Numbered from the stretch's first letter, positions 1 to 6,745 are shown. The stretch is 8,119 bases of DNA from Beijerinckiaceae bacterium (GCA_947458675.1 CANHAW010000079.1:1-8119); one strand, 5' to 3'. Made by a program: numbers and translations. Notes: generated by a model from the sequence alone, not told the origin.

Positions 1-2
1 AA

Positions 3-1910
3 TCGAACAGCCCAAACGCACCTGTTAGCGAGCAGGCGGTTCAAGATTTCACATCAGATCTCGCAAAAGCTTTCCCCGATGCTGGATGGCAGGTCCGAAC
101 GCGCGCAAATGTGTCGCCCCAGTTTGAACGCAATCTCGCACGATTCACGCAATTCTTGACCTTGGTCGGGCTCACTGCGCTGATCGTTGGGGGTGTTGGG
201 GTTGCAAATGCGGTTCACGCTTTCATCGACCGCAAGAAACCCGATCTGGCAACTTTGAAAGCCCTGGGCGCAACGGGGTCTTATGTTTTCAATTCAACCC
301 TGTTGCAGGTGGTCATTGTCGCTCTGGTCGGCATTGCGATCGGATTGCTTCTTGGAACAGCAATGCCCTTCGGCATTGCCTATGCTCTTGGTTCGTCAAT
401 TCCGTTTCCGTTCACGCCATCGATTTACCCCAGCCAGATTTTCGCAGGTATCATTTATGGCTTGCTCACAGCACTGACCTTCTCGCTCATGCCCATCGGG
501 CGGGCGCATGATGTTCCTGTCTCGAGCCTGTTCCGCGACATGGTCGAGTCGGCCCGCAAACGTGCGCGCGCGCGTTACATAGCAATGACAGCCGTCGCTG
601 GAACGGGCCTCGTGGCTGCCGTGGTGCTGCTTGCAACGGATCGGCGGCTGGCGCTCATTTATGGCGGGGCGACGATCGTTGCATTTATTATCCTGCGTCT
701 CGTTGCGACAGGAATTCACCTTCTCGCCAAGCACGCACCCCGATTGCGCAGCGTTGAGTTGCGCATGGCAATTGCAAATATCCATCGCCCCGGAGCGCTG
801 ACATCTGCTGTCGTTCTCTCCTTGGGTCTGGGCCTGACGCTTCTCGTCGCATTAACATTGATCGACGCCAATATACGAGACCAGCTCACCCGAGGACTGC
901 CCGGAAAAACACCAAGCTTCTTTTTTCTGGATGTTCAATCTTCGCAGGTGAACGAATTCGACGAGTTCCTGAAGACAAGGGCGCCGGACGCAAAGGTCGA
1001 GCGCGTGCCCATGATGCGCGGTCGCGTTGTCCGCCTGAATGGCACGCCTGCGAATGAAGTTCGTGCAGCCGAAAATGCACAATGGGTGCTCGAGGGGGAC
1101 CGTGGTATCAGCTATTCCACATCGATCCCTGACGGCTCCTCTCTGATGGAAGGGGATTGGTGGCCTGCTGATTACAAAGGGCCCCCGCTTGTTTCGATTG
1201 AAGCGGAAGTCGCGCGAGGCTTGGGCCTCAAGCTTGGCGATACGGTTACCGTCAACGTGGCGGGCCGCAACATTAATGCGCGCGTTGCCAATTTGCGTGT
1301 CGTGAACTGGCGCTCTCTTGGCATCAATTTCGTGTTCGTTTTCTCGCCGAACACTTTTGCTGCAGCTCCGCACTCATTCCTTGCCACTGCGACATTCAAT
1401 GGCAACGATGAGGCGGAGAAAGAACTCTCGCTGCTTCGCGATGTCGCCACGCGCTTTCCGACCATCACAAGTCTACGCGTAAAGGATGCACTCGAAGCGA
1501 TAGGTCAGGCGACCAGCCAATTGGCGTTTGCAATCAAAGGCGCATCGGCAATCGCCCTGTCCGCATCCATTCTGGTTCTGGCTGGGGCGCTGGCCGCCAG
1601 TCAGCGCAGCCGCATCTATGATGCCGTCGTATTGAAGACGCTGGGCGCCACGCGGAAGCGGCTCTTGAGCGCGCTGGTCATTGAATATGCCCTGCTGGGT
1701 TTCGCCACAGCTGCATTCGGCCTGCTGGCCGGCACGCTCGCCGCCTGGTTCGTGCTCATGAAGATCATGAAAGCCGACACTTTTGTCTGGATGTGGGTGC
1801 CAGCCCTGGCTTCGATTGGAATTGCCCTGTCCATCACGGTCGGTCTCGGGCTTTTGGGGACTTGGCGGATTCTGGGGCAGAAACCCGCCCGTCACCTGCG
1901 GGCTCTCTAA
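3..1910 (+). CDS. ABC transporter permease, FtsX-like, YbbP family (5'-partial)
   Basis: This is the C-terminal 635 residues of a large inner-membrane ABC permease. The frame is open from the first complete codon (base 3) through a GTG at 111, and the residues before that GTG read as ordinary family sequence (FPDAGWQVRTRANVSPQFER), so the GTG is an internal valine. YbbP-type permeases are usually about 800-850 residues, so roughly 200 are missing. In visible numbering: FtsX domain 1 has helices near 49-72, 98-119 and 143-165, with RKKPDLATLKALGATG after the first helix. Further helices lie near 191-236 and 264-287, followed by an extracytoplasmic domain at about 291-501. FtsX domain 2 has helices near 508-533, 555-584 and 597-621, with VLKTLGATRKRLL between the first two. 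The end KPARHLRAL is typical. The family works with a LolD/YbbA-like ATPase, and the substrate is unknown. An upstream ATPase gene is expected but not visible. Confidence 0.9.
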   Translation, partial: SNSPNAPVSEQAVQDFTSDLAKAFPDAGWQVRTRANVSPQFERNLARFTQFLTLVGLTALIVGGVGVANAVHAFIDRKKPDLATLKALGATGSYVFNSTLLQVVIVALVGIAIGLLLGTAMPFGIAYALGSSIPFPFTPSIYPSQIFAGIIYGLLTALTFSLMPIGRAHDVPVSSLFRDMVESARKRARARYIAMTAVAGTGLVAAVVLLATDRRLALIYGGATIVAFIILRLVATGIHLLAKHAPRLRSVELRMAIANIHRPGALTSAVVLSLGLGLTLLVALTLIDANIRDQLTRGLPGKTPSFFFLDVQSSQVNEFDEFLKTRAPDAKVERVPMMRGRVVRLNGTPANEVRAAENAQWVLEGDRGISYSTSIPDGSSLMEGDWWPADYKGPPLVSIEAEVARGLGLKLGDTVTVNVAGRNINARVANLRVVNWRSLGINFVFVFSPNTFAAAPHSFLATATFNGNDEAEKELSLLRDVATRFPTITSLRVKDALEAIGQATSQLAFAIKGASAIALSASILVLAGALAASQRSRIYDAVVLKTLGATRKRLLSALVIEYALLGFATAAFGLLAGTLAAWFVLMKIMKADTFVWMWVPALASIGIALSITVGLGLLGTWRILGQKPARHLRAL

Positions 1911-1924
1911 TTTGTGAACGGGGT

Positions 1925-1945
1925 GGTGGCGCATAAGCCGCCTTT
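1925..1945 (+). terminator. Weak terminator-like hairpin after the permease gene
   Basis: GGTGGC (1925-1930) can pair with GCCGCC (1937-1942), including one U-G pair, around a six-base loop. Only three T residues follow. It begins 15 bases after the permease stop codon. The short T-tract makes it a poor intrinsic terminator, and read-through into the next gene is possible. Confidence 0.25.
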
Positions 1946-1992
1946 CCGGGCCCTGCAAGGCGCAAATGCGACATTGCCAGGGGCCGATCCTC

Positions 1993-2023
1993 TTGCCCGG
2001 CCCCCAAAGGCAATCCATATTAT
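1993..2023 (+). promoter_or_regulatory. Possible housekeeping promoter for the BI-1 gene
   Basis: TTGCCC at 1993-1998 resembles a -35 box, and the AT-rich block CATATTAT at 2016-2023 could supply a -10: CATATT after 17 bases or TATTAT after 19. This block is the most AT-rich stretch of the 172-base gap before the gene. A start near 2030 would give a leader of about 50 bases. The match is moderate only. Confidence 0.3.
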
Positions 2024-2082
2024 TGGGAGGCAGCGCTCCGACCATCCGGCGGAAAGCGTCTGCATTGACGTGAGAGGAAACC

Positions 2083-2823
2083 ATGTCCGACTTCGACCGC
2101 AACGCTTCGCTCCCCTGGGGAACCGGCGTAGCCCGGGCCGGCACCGCCGAGTACGACCAGGGCCTGCGCTCCTACATGCTCGGTATCTACAATCTGATGA
2201 CCTTGGCGCTGGGCGTGACCGCCCTTGTCGCGATGGGCATCTTTATGATGGGCAAGACGAGCCCGGTCGTGCAGGCCCTGTATATGTCGCCCCTCAAATG
2301 GGTGATCATGCTGGCGCCCATCGGCTTCGTCTTCTTCCTGTCGTTCCGCTTTGAGCGCATGAGCTACTCGGCTCTGCTGGGTACCTTCCTTGCCTTCTCG
2401 GCTACGATGGGCCTTTCGATGGGCTCCATCGGCTTCGTGTTCAAGGCTGGCAGCATCGTCCAGGCGCTGTTTGCGACGACCGCAGCTTTCGGCGCTCTGA
2501 GCCTCTACGGCTACACGACGAAGCGCAGCCTTTCGGGAATGGGATCGTTCCTGGTGATGGGTCTCTTCGGCCTGATCATCGCGAGCCTGATCAACATTTT
2601 CGTTGGCTCGAGCATCCTGGGCTTTGCCATCTCGCTGATTGGCCTGCTGATCTTCGCTGGTCTCACAGCTTGGGACACGCAGCGCCTCAAGGAAGAATAT
2701 GACCTCGTCGCCGGTACCGAATTGGCCGGCAAGGCGTCGGTCATGGGTGCGCTGAGCCTCTATCTGAACTTCGTCAATATGTTCCAGTTTATCCTCGCCC
2801 TGACGGGTCAGCGCGAAGAATAA
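2083..2823 (+). CDS. Bax inhibitor-1/YccA family membrane protein
   Basis: A 246-residue inner-membrane protein of the BI-1/TMBIM superfamily (the family of E. coli YccA and B. subtilis YetJ). Members are linked to calcium leak, or to modulation of FtsH proteolysis in the YccA case; the role of this copy is not known. Seven hydrophobic segments lie near residues 31-56, 72-90, 96-120, 124-143, 152-173, 176-196 and 220-241, after a soluble N-terminus. Family hallmarks are FGALSLYGYTTKRSL (136-150), the AWDTQRLKE segment around D198, and GALSLYLNFVNMFQFIL (222-238). N229 appears to sit where YetJ has an aspartate (D195). The start is supported by AGAGG at 2073-2077, five bases before the ATG. 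The gene stands alone, with its own terminator 17 bases after the stop. GC is about 58-60% in sampled lines. Confidence 0.93.
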   Translation: MSDFDRNASLPWGTGVARAGTAEYDQGLRSYMLGIYNLMTLALGVTALVAMGIFMMGKTSPVVQALYMSPLKWVIMLAPIGFVFFLSFRFERMSYSALLGTFLAFSATMGLSMGSIGFVFKAGSIVQALFATTAAFGALSLYGYTTKRSLSGMGSFLVMGLFGLIIASLINIFVGSSILGFAISLIGLLIFAGLTAWDTQRLKEEYDLVAGTELAGKASVMGALSLYLNFVNMFQFILALTGQREE

Positions 2824-2840
2824 ACGCAACATACGTCCTT

Positions 2841-2869
2841 AAGACCCCGCTTCGGCGGGGTCTTTTTTT
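2841..2869 (+). terminator. Strong intrinsic terminator of the BI-1 gene
   Basis: A perfect 10-bp stem, AAGACCCCGC (2841-2850) with GCGGGGTCTT (2855-2864), is closed by a TTCG tetraloop on a C-G pair. T residues run on to 2869. On the opposite strand the stem is followed by AAGGAC rather than a T-tract, so it should terminate only + strand transcription. Confidence 0.95.
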
Positions 2870-3284
2870 ATCTGCTGACGAGTCTTACCGGTTTTTCGAG
2901 GACCGCTATGACGCGGGACAGATCAGCGCCTCTTTTCAGAACAAGCCCACCAGCTGCAATGACAGAATATGCACCCTGGCGGCGGGCCAATTTCGGATCC
3001 TTCTCAATCTTGTACAAAGGCACTTCCGAGCTTCGTCTATAGATTGAAAAAACTGCCTTTTGCTTATTGAAATCAATCGCATAATCACGCCATTCGCCGG
3101 CGGCCACCATGCGCCCATAAAGGCCCAAAATAATCGACAATTCGTGCCGATCGAATGAAATGTCGGGAATGCTTCGGGAGGGCGATGCCATGGCGTCGAC
3201 AGGAACCAGGCGAAGATGGGTTGCCGTCGTCCTGGATTGATCAGCGCGCGGGTTGCCCTGCTCCGGCTTATTCTTGTGTTCCAT
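2868..3284 (-). CDS. DUF2794 domain protein
   Basis: A 138-residue soluble protein of the DUF2794 family, a conserved alphaproteobacterial family of unknown function. Residues 1-40 are polar and probably flexible. The domain spans about 41-130, with conserved stretches SFDRHELSIILGLYGRMVAA (43-62), GEWRDYAIDF (63-72) and SEVPLYKIEKDPKLARRQGA (86-105). No signal peptide or membrane segment is visible. I chose the ATG at 3284 because GGAGG (3294-3290, minus strand) lies five bases upstream. An in-frame ATG at 3326 would add 14 residues but has no comparable ribosome binding site, and it lies on a possible promoter. The gene converges on the BI-1 gene and diverges from htpG. Its stop codon starts inside the T-tract end of the shared terminator. 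Confidence 0.88.
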   Translation of the reverse strand: MEHKNKPEQGNPRADQSRTTATHLRLVPVDAMASPSRSIPDISFDRHELSIILGLYGRMVAAGEWRDYAIDFNKQKAVFSIYRRSSEVPLYKIEKDPKLARRQGAYSVIAAGGLVLKRGADLSRVIAVLEKPVRLVSR

Positions 3285-3289
3285 AGGCC

Positions 3290-3294
3290 CCTCC
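3290..3294 (-). promoter_or_regulatory. Shine-Dalgarno GGAGG deciding the DUF2794 start
   Basis: On the minus strand GGAGG is followed by GGCCT and then the ATG at 3284. This five-base spacing and strong match is the main reason to prefer the shorter form of the DUF2794 protein. Confidence 0.75.
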
Positions 3295-3301
3295 GCCCCA
3301 T

Positions 3302-3330
3302 ATGATCGAGGTTTCCTGAGAGCCATTCAA
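3302..3330 (-). promoter_or_regulatory. Possible promoter of the DUF2794 gene
   Basis: On the minus strand TTGAAT (3330-3325) and GATCAT (3307-3302) are 17 bases apart, each matching four of six sigma-70 consensus positions. Transcription would begin near 3295, leaving almost no leader before the Shine-Dalgarno sequence. That is short, and it makes the call tentative. Confidence 0.25.
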
Positions 3331-3346
3331 GCGGTTCCCGCACAAT

Positions 3347-3377
3347 AAAGGGGAAACCCCTTTGTCCTGTCGACAGG
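3347..3377. repeat. Two adjacent inverted repeats between DUF2794 and htpG
   Basis: AAAGGGG (3347-3353) and CCCCTTT (3357-3363) form a perfect 7-bp inverted repeat around AAA. Three bases later, CCTGTCGACAGG (3366-3377) is a perfect 12-base palindrome. They could be RNA hairpins or protein-binding dyads for the divergent genes. No known operator was recognised. Confidence 0.6.
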
Positions 3378-3444
3378 GCGAGGGGCGAGCCAGGATTGGC
3401 GAGTAAATCCCCGGCTTGGCCTGAAAGACCTTCTCCACGCATCC

Positions 3445-3493
3445 GGGCTTCTGCCGGCCAGCCCAAAAGCGGCGCCTCCGGCGAGTGCTTTTT
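3445..3493 (+). terminator. Tandem hairpins, the second terminator-like
   Basis: GGGCT (3445-3449) pairs with AGCCC (3460-3464). Directly after it, AAAAGC (3465-3470) pairs with GCTTTT (3487-3492), with an inner CGCC/GGCG stem (3473-3476 with 3480-3483) around a TCC loop. A run of five T residues ends at 3493. No annotated + strand gene lies upstream within this gap, so the hairpin could end an unannotated short transcript. On the minus strand the outer stem is followed by only four T residues. It lies just upstream of the htpG promoter candidate. Confidence 0.35.
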
Positions 3494-3516
3494 ATGCACC
3501 ACGGAGGAATGGCCGG

Positions 3517-3545
3517 CTTGAAAGAAGGGCTCCTCACCGCAATAT
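3517..3545 (+). promoter_or_regulatory. Candidate RpoH (sigma-32) heat-shock promoter of htpG
   Basis: CTTGAA (3517-3522, continuing as CTTGAAA) is followed after 17 bases by CAATAT (3540-3545). CTTGAAA is the classic sigma-32 -35 element, and CTTG with a CNATNT-like -10 fits the alphaproteobacterial RpoH pattern. Transcription would begin near 3552, giving a leader of about 30 bases before the htpG GTG. Position, spacing and target gene all agree, but it is a reading by eye. Confidence 0.55.
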
Positions 3546-3581
3546 CTGTCTCGCAAATTCACAGCCAATGAGAGTGGATCG

Positions 3582-5501
3582 GTGACGAAAGCAGAAACAG
3601 TCGCGGCACAGCCGACGGGATCCCATTCGTTTCAGGCCGATGTTGCGCGCCTTCTCCAAATGATGGCGCATTCCATCTACTCCGATCGAGACGTTTTCAT
3701 TCGTGAGCTCCTCTCAAACGCTGCTGATGCATGCGAGAAGCTCCGCTATGAATCGTTAAAGGCCCCTGACCTGATCAAGGAGGGGCAGCCTTTCAGTATT
3801 TCCATCACCATAGATGAAGAAAACAAACGACTGATCTTTGCCGACAACGGAATCGGCATGAGCCGCGAAGACTTGATTGAATCCCTCGGCACAATCGCCA
3901 ATTCAGGTACGCGGGCCTTTCTTGAACGACTCAATTCAGCAGAAAGAGGCGCGAATGGCGGTGACTTGATCGGGCAATTCGGTATCGGCTTCTACTCTGT
4001 TTTCATGGTCGCAGACAAAGTCACGGTCGAAAGCCGTAAGGCTGGATCCGATGAAGCTTGGTCTTGGGAATCTGATGGGAAAGGAACTTTCTCAACCCGC
4101 CAAATGAATTTGGAAGATGCGCCAGAACACGGCACACGAATTACACTTGAACTTACCGAAGACGGCAGCCGATATGCATCGGCAACTCAAATGGAAGGGA
4201 TCATTCGAGAACATTCTGGTGCCATTGCTATTCCGGTTGAATTGATTGCAAAGAGAGGTTCGGAAGCCAAACGCATCACCGAAGGGGTAGCACTTTGGCG
4301 CCGCGCGAAGAGCGAGATTAGCAACGCCGAATATCATGAATTCTATCATGCACTAGCCGGACAATTCGACGAACCGGATCTCACCGTACATTGGCATGCC
4401 GAGGGGCGCCAAGAATATACGGCATTGGCTTTCATTCCAGGCTCTCGTCCGCTTGATCTGTTCGATCCAGCAAGAAAGGGTCGAGGAAAACTCTATGTCC
4501 GACGTGTGCTTGTCACATCTGATGCGAATCTGCTTCCCGGCTGGCTGCGCTTTATCCGGCTTGTCGTAGATTCAAACGACCTCCCGTTAAACGTCTCGCG
4601 AGAGATGATTCAGGAGAGCCCTATTTTTGGTGCCATCCGGAAAGGAATTGCCACAAAAATCTTGCAGGAGCTGATTAGAACTACCGAAACAAATCAGGAA
4701 AAATTTGCGCAGATCTGGCAAAATTTTGGCGCTGTGCTGAAAGAAGGTCTGTATGAGGATCCTGAAAGACGGGATCAAATCTTCAAACTTGCTAGATTTG
4801 CAACTTCAAAGGAAAGCGAACAGAAACGGTCGTTAGCTGATTATATTGCTGATCTGCGACCCAATCAGACAGATATCTGGTACATGACCGGAGAAAATCA
4901 TATGCGGATTACATCTAGTCCGCAGCTCGAGGGTTTTCGTCAGCGTGGCATTGAGGTTCTGCTTCTATCGGACCCGATCGATGCCTTCTGGGTCGAGACC
5001 GCTGTCGGATATGACGGCAAACCATTTAAGTCCGCCACTCAGGGCGAGGTTGATATCAGCAACGTCCCGCTCATGGAGGGTGAGGCCCAGACAATTCGAG
5101 AACCTTCAGCAAAAGTTGCCAGCCTACTTGCTGTCTTCAAACAGACACTTGATTCCGACGTTGCAGATGTTCGCGCATCAGCACGCCTTTCAAAAAGTGC
5201 GGCATGCCTTGTCGCCTCGGCGAATGCTCGTGACAAGCGGCTTGAACGCATGCTGGCCGAGCATGGCGCGCCAATAAGCATTTCGAAACCTGTTCTTGAA
5301 ATTAATCCTTCGCATGAGCTGATTGTCACCCTTTCAGATCTGCTCGACGGGAAGAACCAATCACTGATTGAAGATATTGCATGGCTCATTTTTGATGAGG
5401 CCAAACTTGCTGATGGAGATATGCCGTCTCGTCCAGAAATGTTTACCGATCGCTTGATGCGTGTGCTTATGCGGGCGGCAACAGGACATTCTCAAGCATG
5501 A
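3582..5501 (+). CDS. htpG: HtpG, bacterial Hsp90 molecular chaperone
   Basis: A 639-residue cytosolic ATP-dependent chaperone that acts as a homodimer; E. coli HtpG has 624 residues, so this is full length. The N-terminal GHKL ATPase domain (about 14-225) holds RELLSNAADACEKLRY (E42 as catalytic glutamate, N46 as Mg/ATP ligand), the ATP-lid region DNGIGM (88-93), GTIANSGT (103-110) and GQFGIGFYSVFMVADKV (131-147). The middle domain (about 235-505) carries SNDLPLNVSREMIQESP (331-347), whose R340 aligns with the Hsp90 arginine that contacts the ATP phosphate. The C-terminal dimerisation domain includes VLEINPSH. Start: GTG at 3582 with GAGAG (3570-3574) seven bases upstream; no better in-frame start was seen. 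The stop overlaps the prmC start. GC is about 43-48% in sampled lines, lower than the flanking genes, which may indicate a different origin. Confidence 0.97.
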   Translation: MTKAETVAAQPTGSHSFQADVARLLQMMAHSIYSDRDVFIRELLSNAADACEKLRYESLKAPDLIKEGQPFSISITIDEENKRLIFADNGIGMSREDLIESLGTIANSGTRAFLERLNSAERGANGGDLIGQFGIGFYSVFMVADKVTVESRKAGSDEAWSWESDGKGTFSTRQMNLEDAPEHGTRITLELTEDGSRYASATQMEGIIREHSGAIAIPVELIAKRGSEAKRITEGVALWRRAKSEISNAEYHEFYHALAGQFDEPDLTVHWHAEGRQEYTALAFIPGSRPLDLFDPARKGRGKLYVRRVLVTSDANLLPGWLRFIRLVVDSNDLPLNVSREMIQESPIFGAIRKGIATKILQELIRTTETNQEKFAQIWQNFGAVLKEGLYEDPERRDQIFKLARFATSKESEQKRSLADYIADLRPNQTDIWYMTGENHMRITSSPQLEGFRQRGIEVLLLSDPIDAFWVETAVGYDGKPFKSATQGEVDISNVPLMEGEAQTIREPSAKVASLLAVFKQTLDSDVADVRASARLSKSAACLVASANARDKRLERMLAEHGAPISISKPVLEINPSHELIVTLSDLLDGKNQSLIEDIAWLIFDEAKLADGDMPSRPEMFTDRLMRVLMRAATGHSQA

Positions 5502-6382
5502 GCCACCTATTCAAAGCCGAACTTGATGGTTGCGGCTGCTCACAAGCTATTCGTTACATTTCATCACTGCTCTCTGCTGGTTCCATTGAAAATGCTTGGT
5601 CTGAAGCGACGAGATTCGTCATCCACGCAACGCAGCTCGACAGGACATTTTTGATCGCAAATCCCGATCGCGCAGTCAGTTCGGATGAAGCGGCGACTTT
5701 GTCTGGATTTGTCGCAAGAAGACTGGCCGGGGAACCCATTACCCGCATTCTCGGCTTCAGAGAGTTCTGGAATTTGGAAATTGAAGTTGCGCCCGACGTG
5801 CTGGATCCCCGGCCCGACAGCGAGACACTTATTGAAGCCGCGCTAGCGGAGCTCGGCTCTCGAAAGTCGGAAGAAATCGATCTGCTGGATTTAGGGACTG
5901 GGTCTGGAGCGCTGTTGCTTGCAATGCTTTCTGAATGTCCGCGAGCCCGGGGCATCGGGGTCGATCTGTCTGCGAAGGCCTGCGAATTGGCCGCCAGAAA
6001 TGCCCGACGCAACAAGCTGAGTGACCGTGCCCATATCTTGCGGGGCAATTGGATGGAGAGCCTCGATGGGCGATTCGACCTGATCATCTCAAACCCTCCA
6101 TACATACGGGCCGGGGATATCGGAGGGCTTCCACCTGAAGTCCTGAACCATGATCCAATCCTTGCGCTCAACGGAGGTGGAGACGGTCTCGTTGCTTATT
6201 CAGAAATCATCAGATCTCTTGATAAGGTACTGAAGCCGAAAGGATTTGCCGTTCTCGAGCTGGGAGCAGGACAAGCCGCCGACGTCGCAGATCTGGCTTT
6301 GAGATGGGGTCTGAAAGTCGGGGCGCTGCACAAGGATTTGGGCGGGATCGACAGGGCAATTGTCCTGCACAATCCAGGTTAA
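5498..6382 (+). CDS. prmC: PrmC, release factor (RF1/RF2) glutamine N5-methyltransferase
   Basis: A 294-residue cytosolic SAM-dependent methyltransferase that modifies the glutamine of the GGQ motif in release factors RF1 and RF2, aiding translation termination. The N-terminal helical domain (about 1-95) ends in GEPITRILGFREFW (78-91). The Rossmann domain has DPRPDSETLIE (103-113), the SAM-binding DLGTGSGALLLAML (131-144), VDLSAKA (155-161), the catalytic NPPY (199-202) and NHDPILALNGGGDGLVAYSE (217-236). Length is normal for the family. The ATG overlaps the htpG stop (ATGA, 5498-5501). The nearest Shine-Dalgarno-like AGGA (5483-5486) is 11 bases away, so translation probably depends on coupling to htpG. 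The usual partner gene prfA is not adjacent. GC varies widely along the gene (about 42-68% by line). Confidence 0.95.
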   Translation: MSHLFKAELDGCGCSQAIRYISSLLSAGSIENAWSEATRFVIHATQLDRTFLIANPDRAVSSDEAATLSGFVARRLAGEPITRILGFREFWNLEIEVAPDVLDPRPDSETLIEAALAELGSRKSEEIDLLDLGTGSGALLLAMLSECPRARGIGVDLSAKACELAARNARRNKLSDRAHILRGNWMESLDGRFDLIISNPPYIRAGDIGGLPPEVLNHDPILALNGGGDGLVAYSEIIRSLDKVLKPKGFAVLELGAGQAADVADLALRWGLKVGALHKDLGGIDRAIVLHNPG

Positions 6383-6385
6383 GCC

Positions 6386-6517
6386 TCAGGCCCCTTCATA
6401 TTTTGCCAAATCCCCCTTGGCGCGACCGTCAAAAGCGACTAGAAAGATAGGCAGAAATCGCCTCGGCTTTGCATGCGCAATAGCTTGGGATGCGTAGAGG
6501 TCGATCGCTTCCTGCAA
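6386..6517 (-). CDS. Possible small protein, 43 codons, TTG start (unrecognised)
   Basis: I do not recognise this sequence. The minus-strand frame is free of stops from 6706 to 6386 but contains no ATG or GTG. The only useful start is a TTG at 6517, preceded by GGAGG with a tight three-base gap. It would encode 43 residues with a hydrophobic patch FLPIFLVAF (21-29), a basic AKPRR before it, and the end GDLAKYEGA. GC by codon position is roughly 69, 43 and 52% (first, second, third), which resembles coding DNA. It ends four bases from the prmC stop, in convergent orientation. It could be a small gene, the remnant of a longer one, or chance. Confidence 0.28.
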   Translation of the reverse strand: MQEAIDLYASQAIAHAKPRRFLPIFLVAFDGRAKGDLAKYEGA

Positions 6518-6745
6518 CGTCCTCCGTATCGTTAGCTTGACGCTTATTACAGGCCTAGCCAGGCGCGTCTCCCTATTAGCCGTATCTGCAATGTGTCGCA
6601 GATGGTGATGCTCCGAGATTACCGGGGCTGTTTGCAGACTGGCTGGAGAGCCTATTCGCCTTAACCAAAATAGCTGTCGAAGAAATGTAAACCGCCCCGA
6701 CGGTCAAACGACCATCCGGGCCGTGGCGCACATCAAGGATCATCG
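6518..6745. other. Rest of the prmC-DUF4167 gap: no clear gene
   Basis: No convincing coding sequence was seen here. A 6-bp inverted repeat, ATCTGC (6584-6589) with GCAGAT (6598-6603), surrounds an eight-base loop. TTGACG at 6537-6542 is a good -35-like hexamer but lacks a -10 at the right distance. A weak pair, TTAACC (6661-6666) and TGTAAA (6686-6691), has a 19-base spacer. DUF4167 presumably has its own promoter in this region, but I cannot place it with confidence. Confidence 0.4.

Noticed and set aside
1914..2354. A + strand frame starting just after the permease stop
   Set aside because: It overlaps the BI-1 gene in another frame and translates to low-complexity Arg/Pro-rich sequence; the start has no ribosome binding site.
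2020..2832. A 270-codon minus-strand frame opposite the BI-1 gene
   Set aside because: It lies wholly antisense to a clear family gene, its translation is rich in His, Arg, Gln and Glu without family features, and it would read through a strong terminator region.
3285..3326. Longer DUF2794 start at 3326
   Set aside because: The ATG at 3284 has a strong, well-spaced GGAGG, while the one at 3326 has none, and the extra 14 residues are not family-like.
2936..3568. A 210-codon minus-strand frame across the DUF2794 gene and the upstream gap
   Set aside because: It overlaps DUF2794 in another frame for about 350 bases and its translation looks like no family. DUF2794 is clearly the real gene there.
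3494..3570. A 25-codon ORF just upstream of htpG, with GGAGG near an internal ATG
   Set aside because: It spans the htpG promoter candidate, so it would not be on that transcript, and the Shine-Dalgarno spacing to its internal ATG is only one base.
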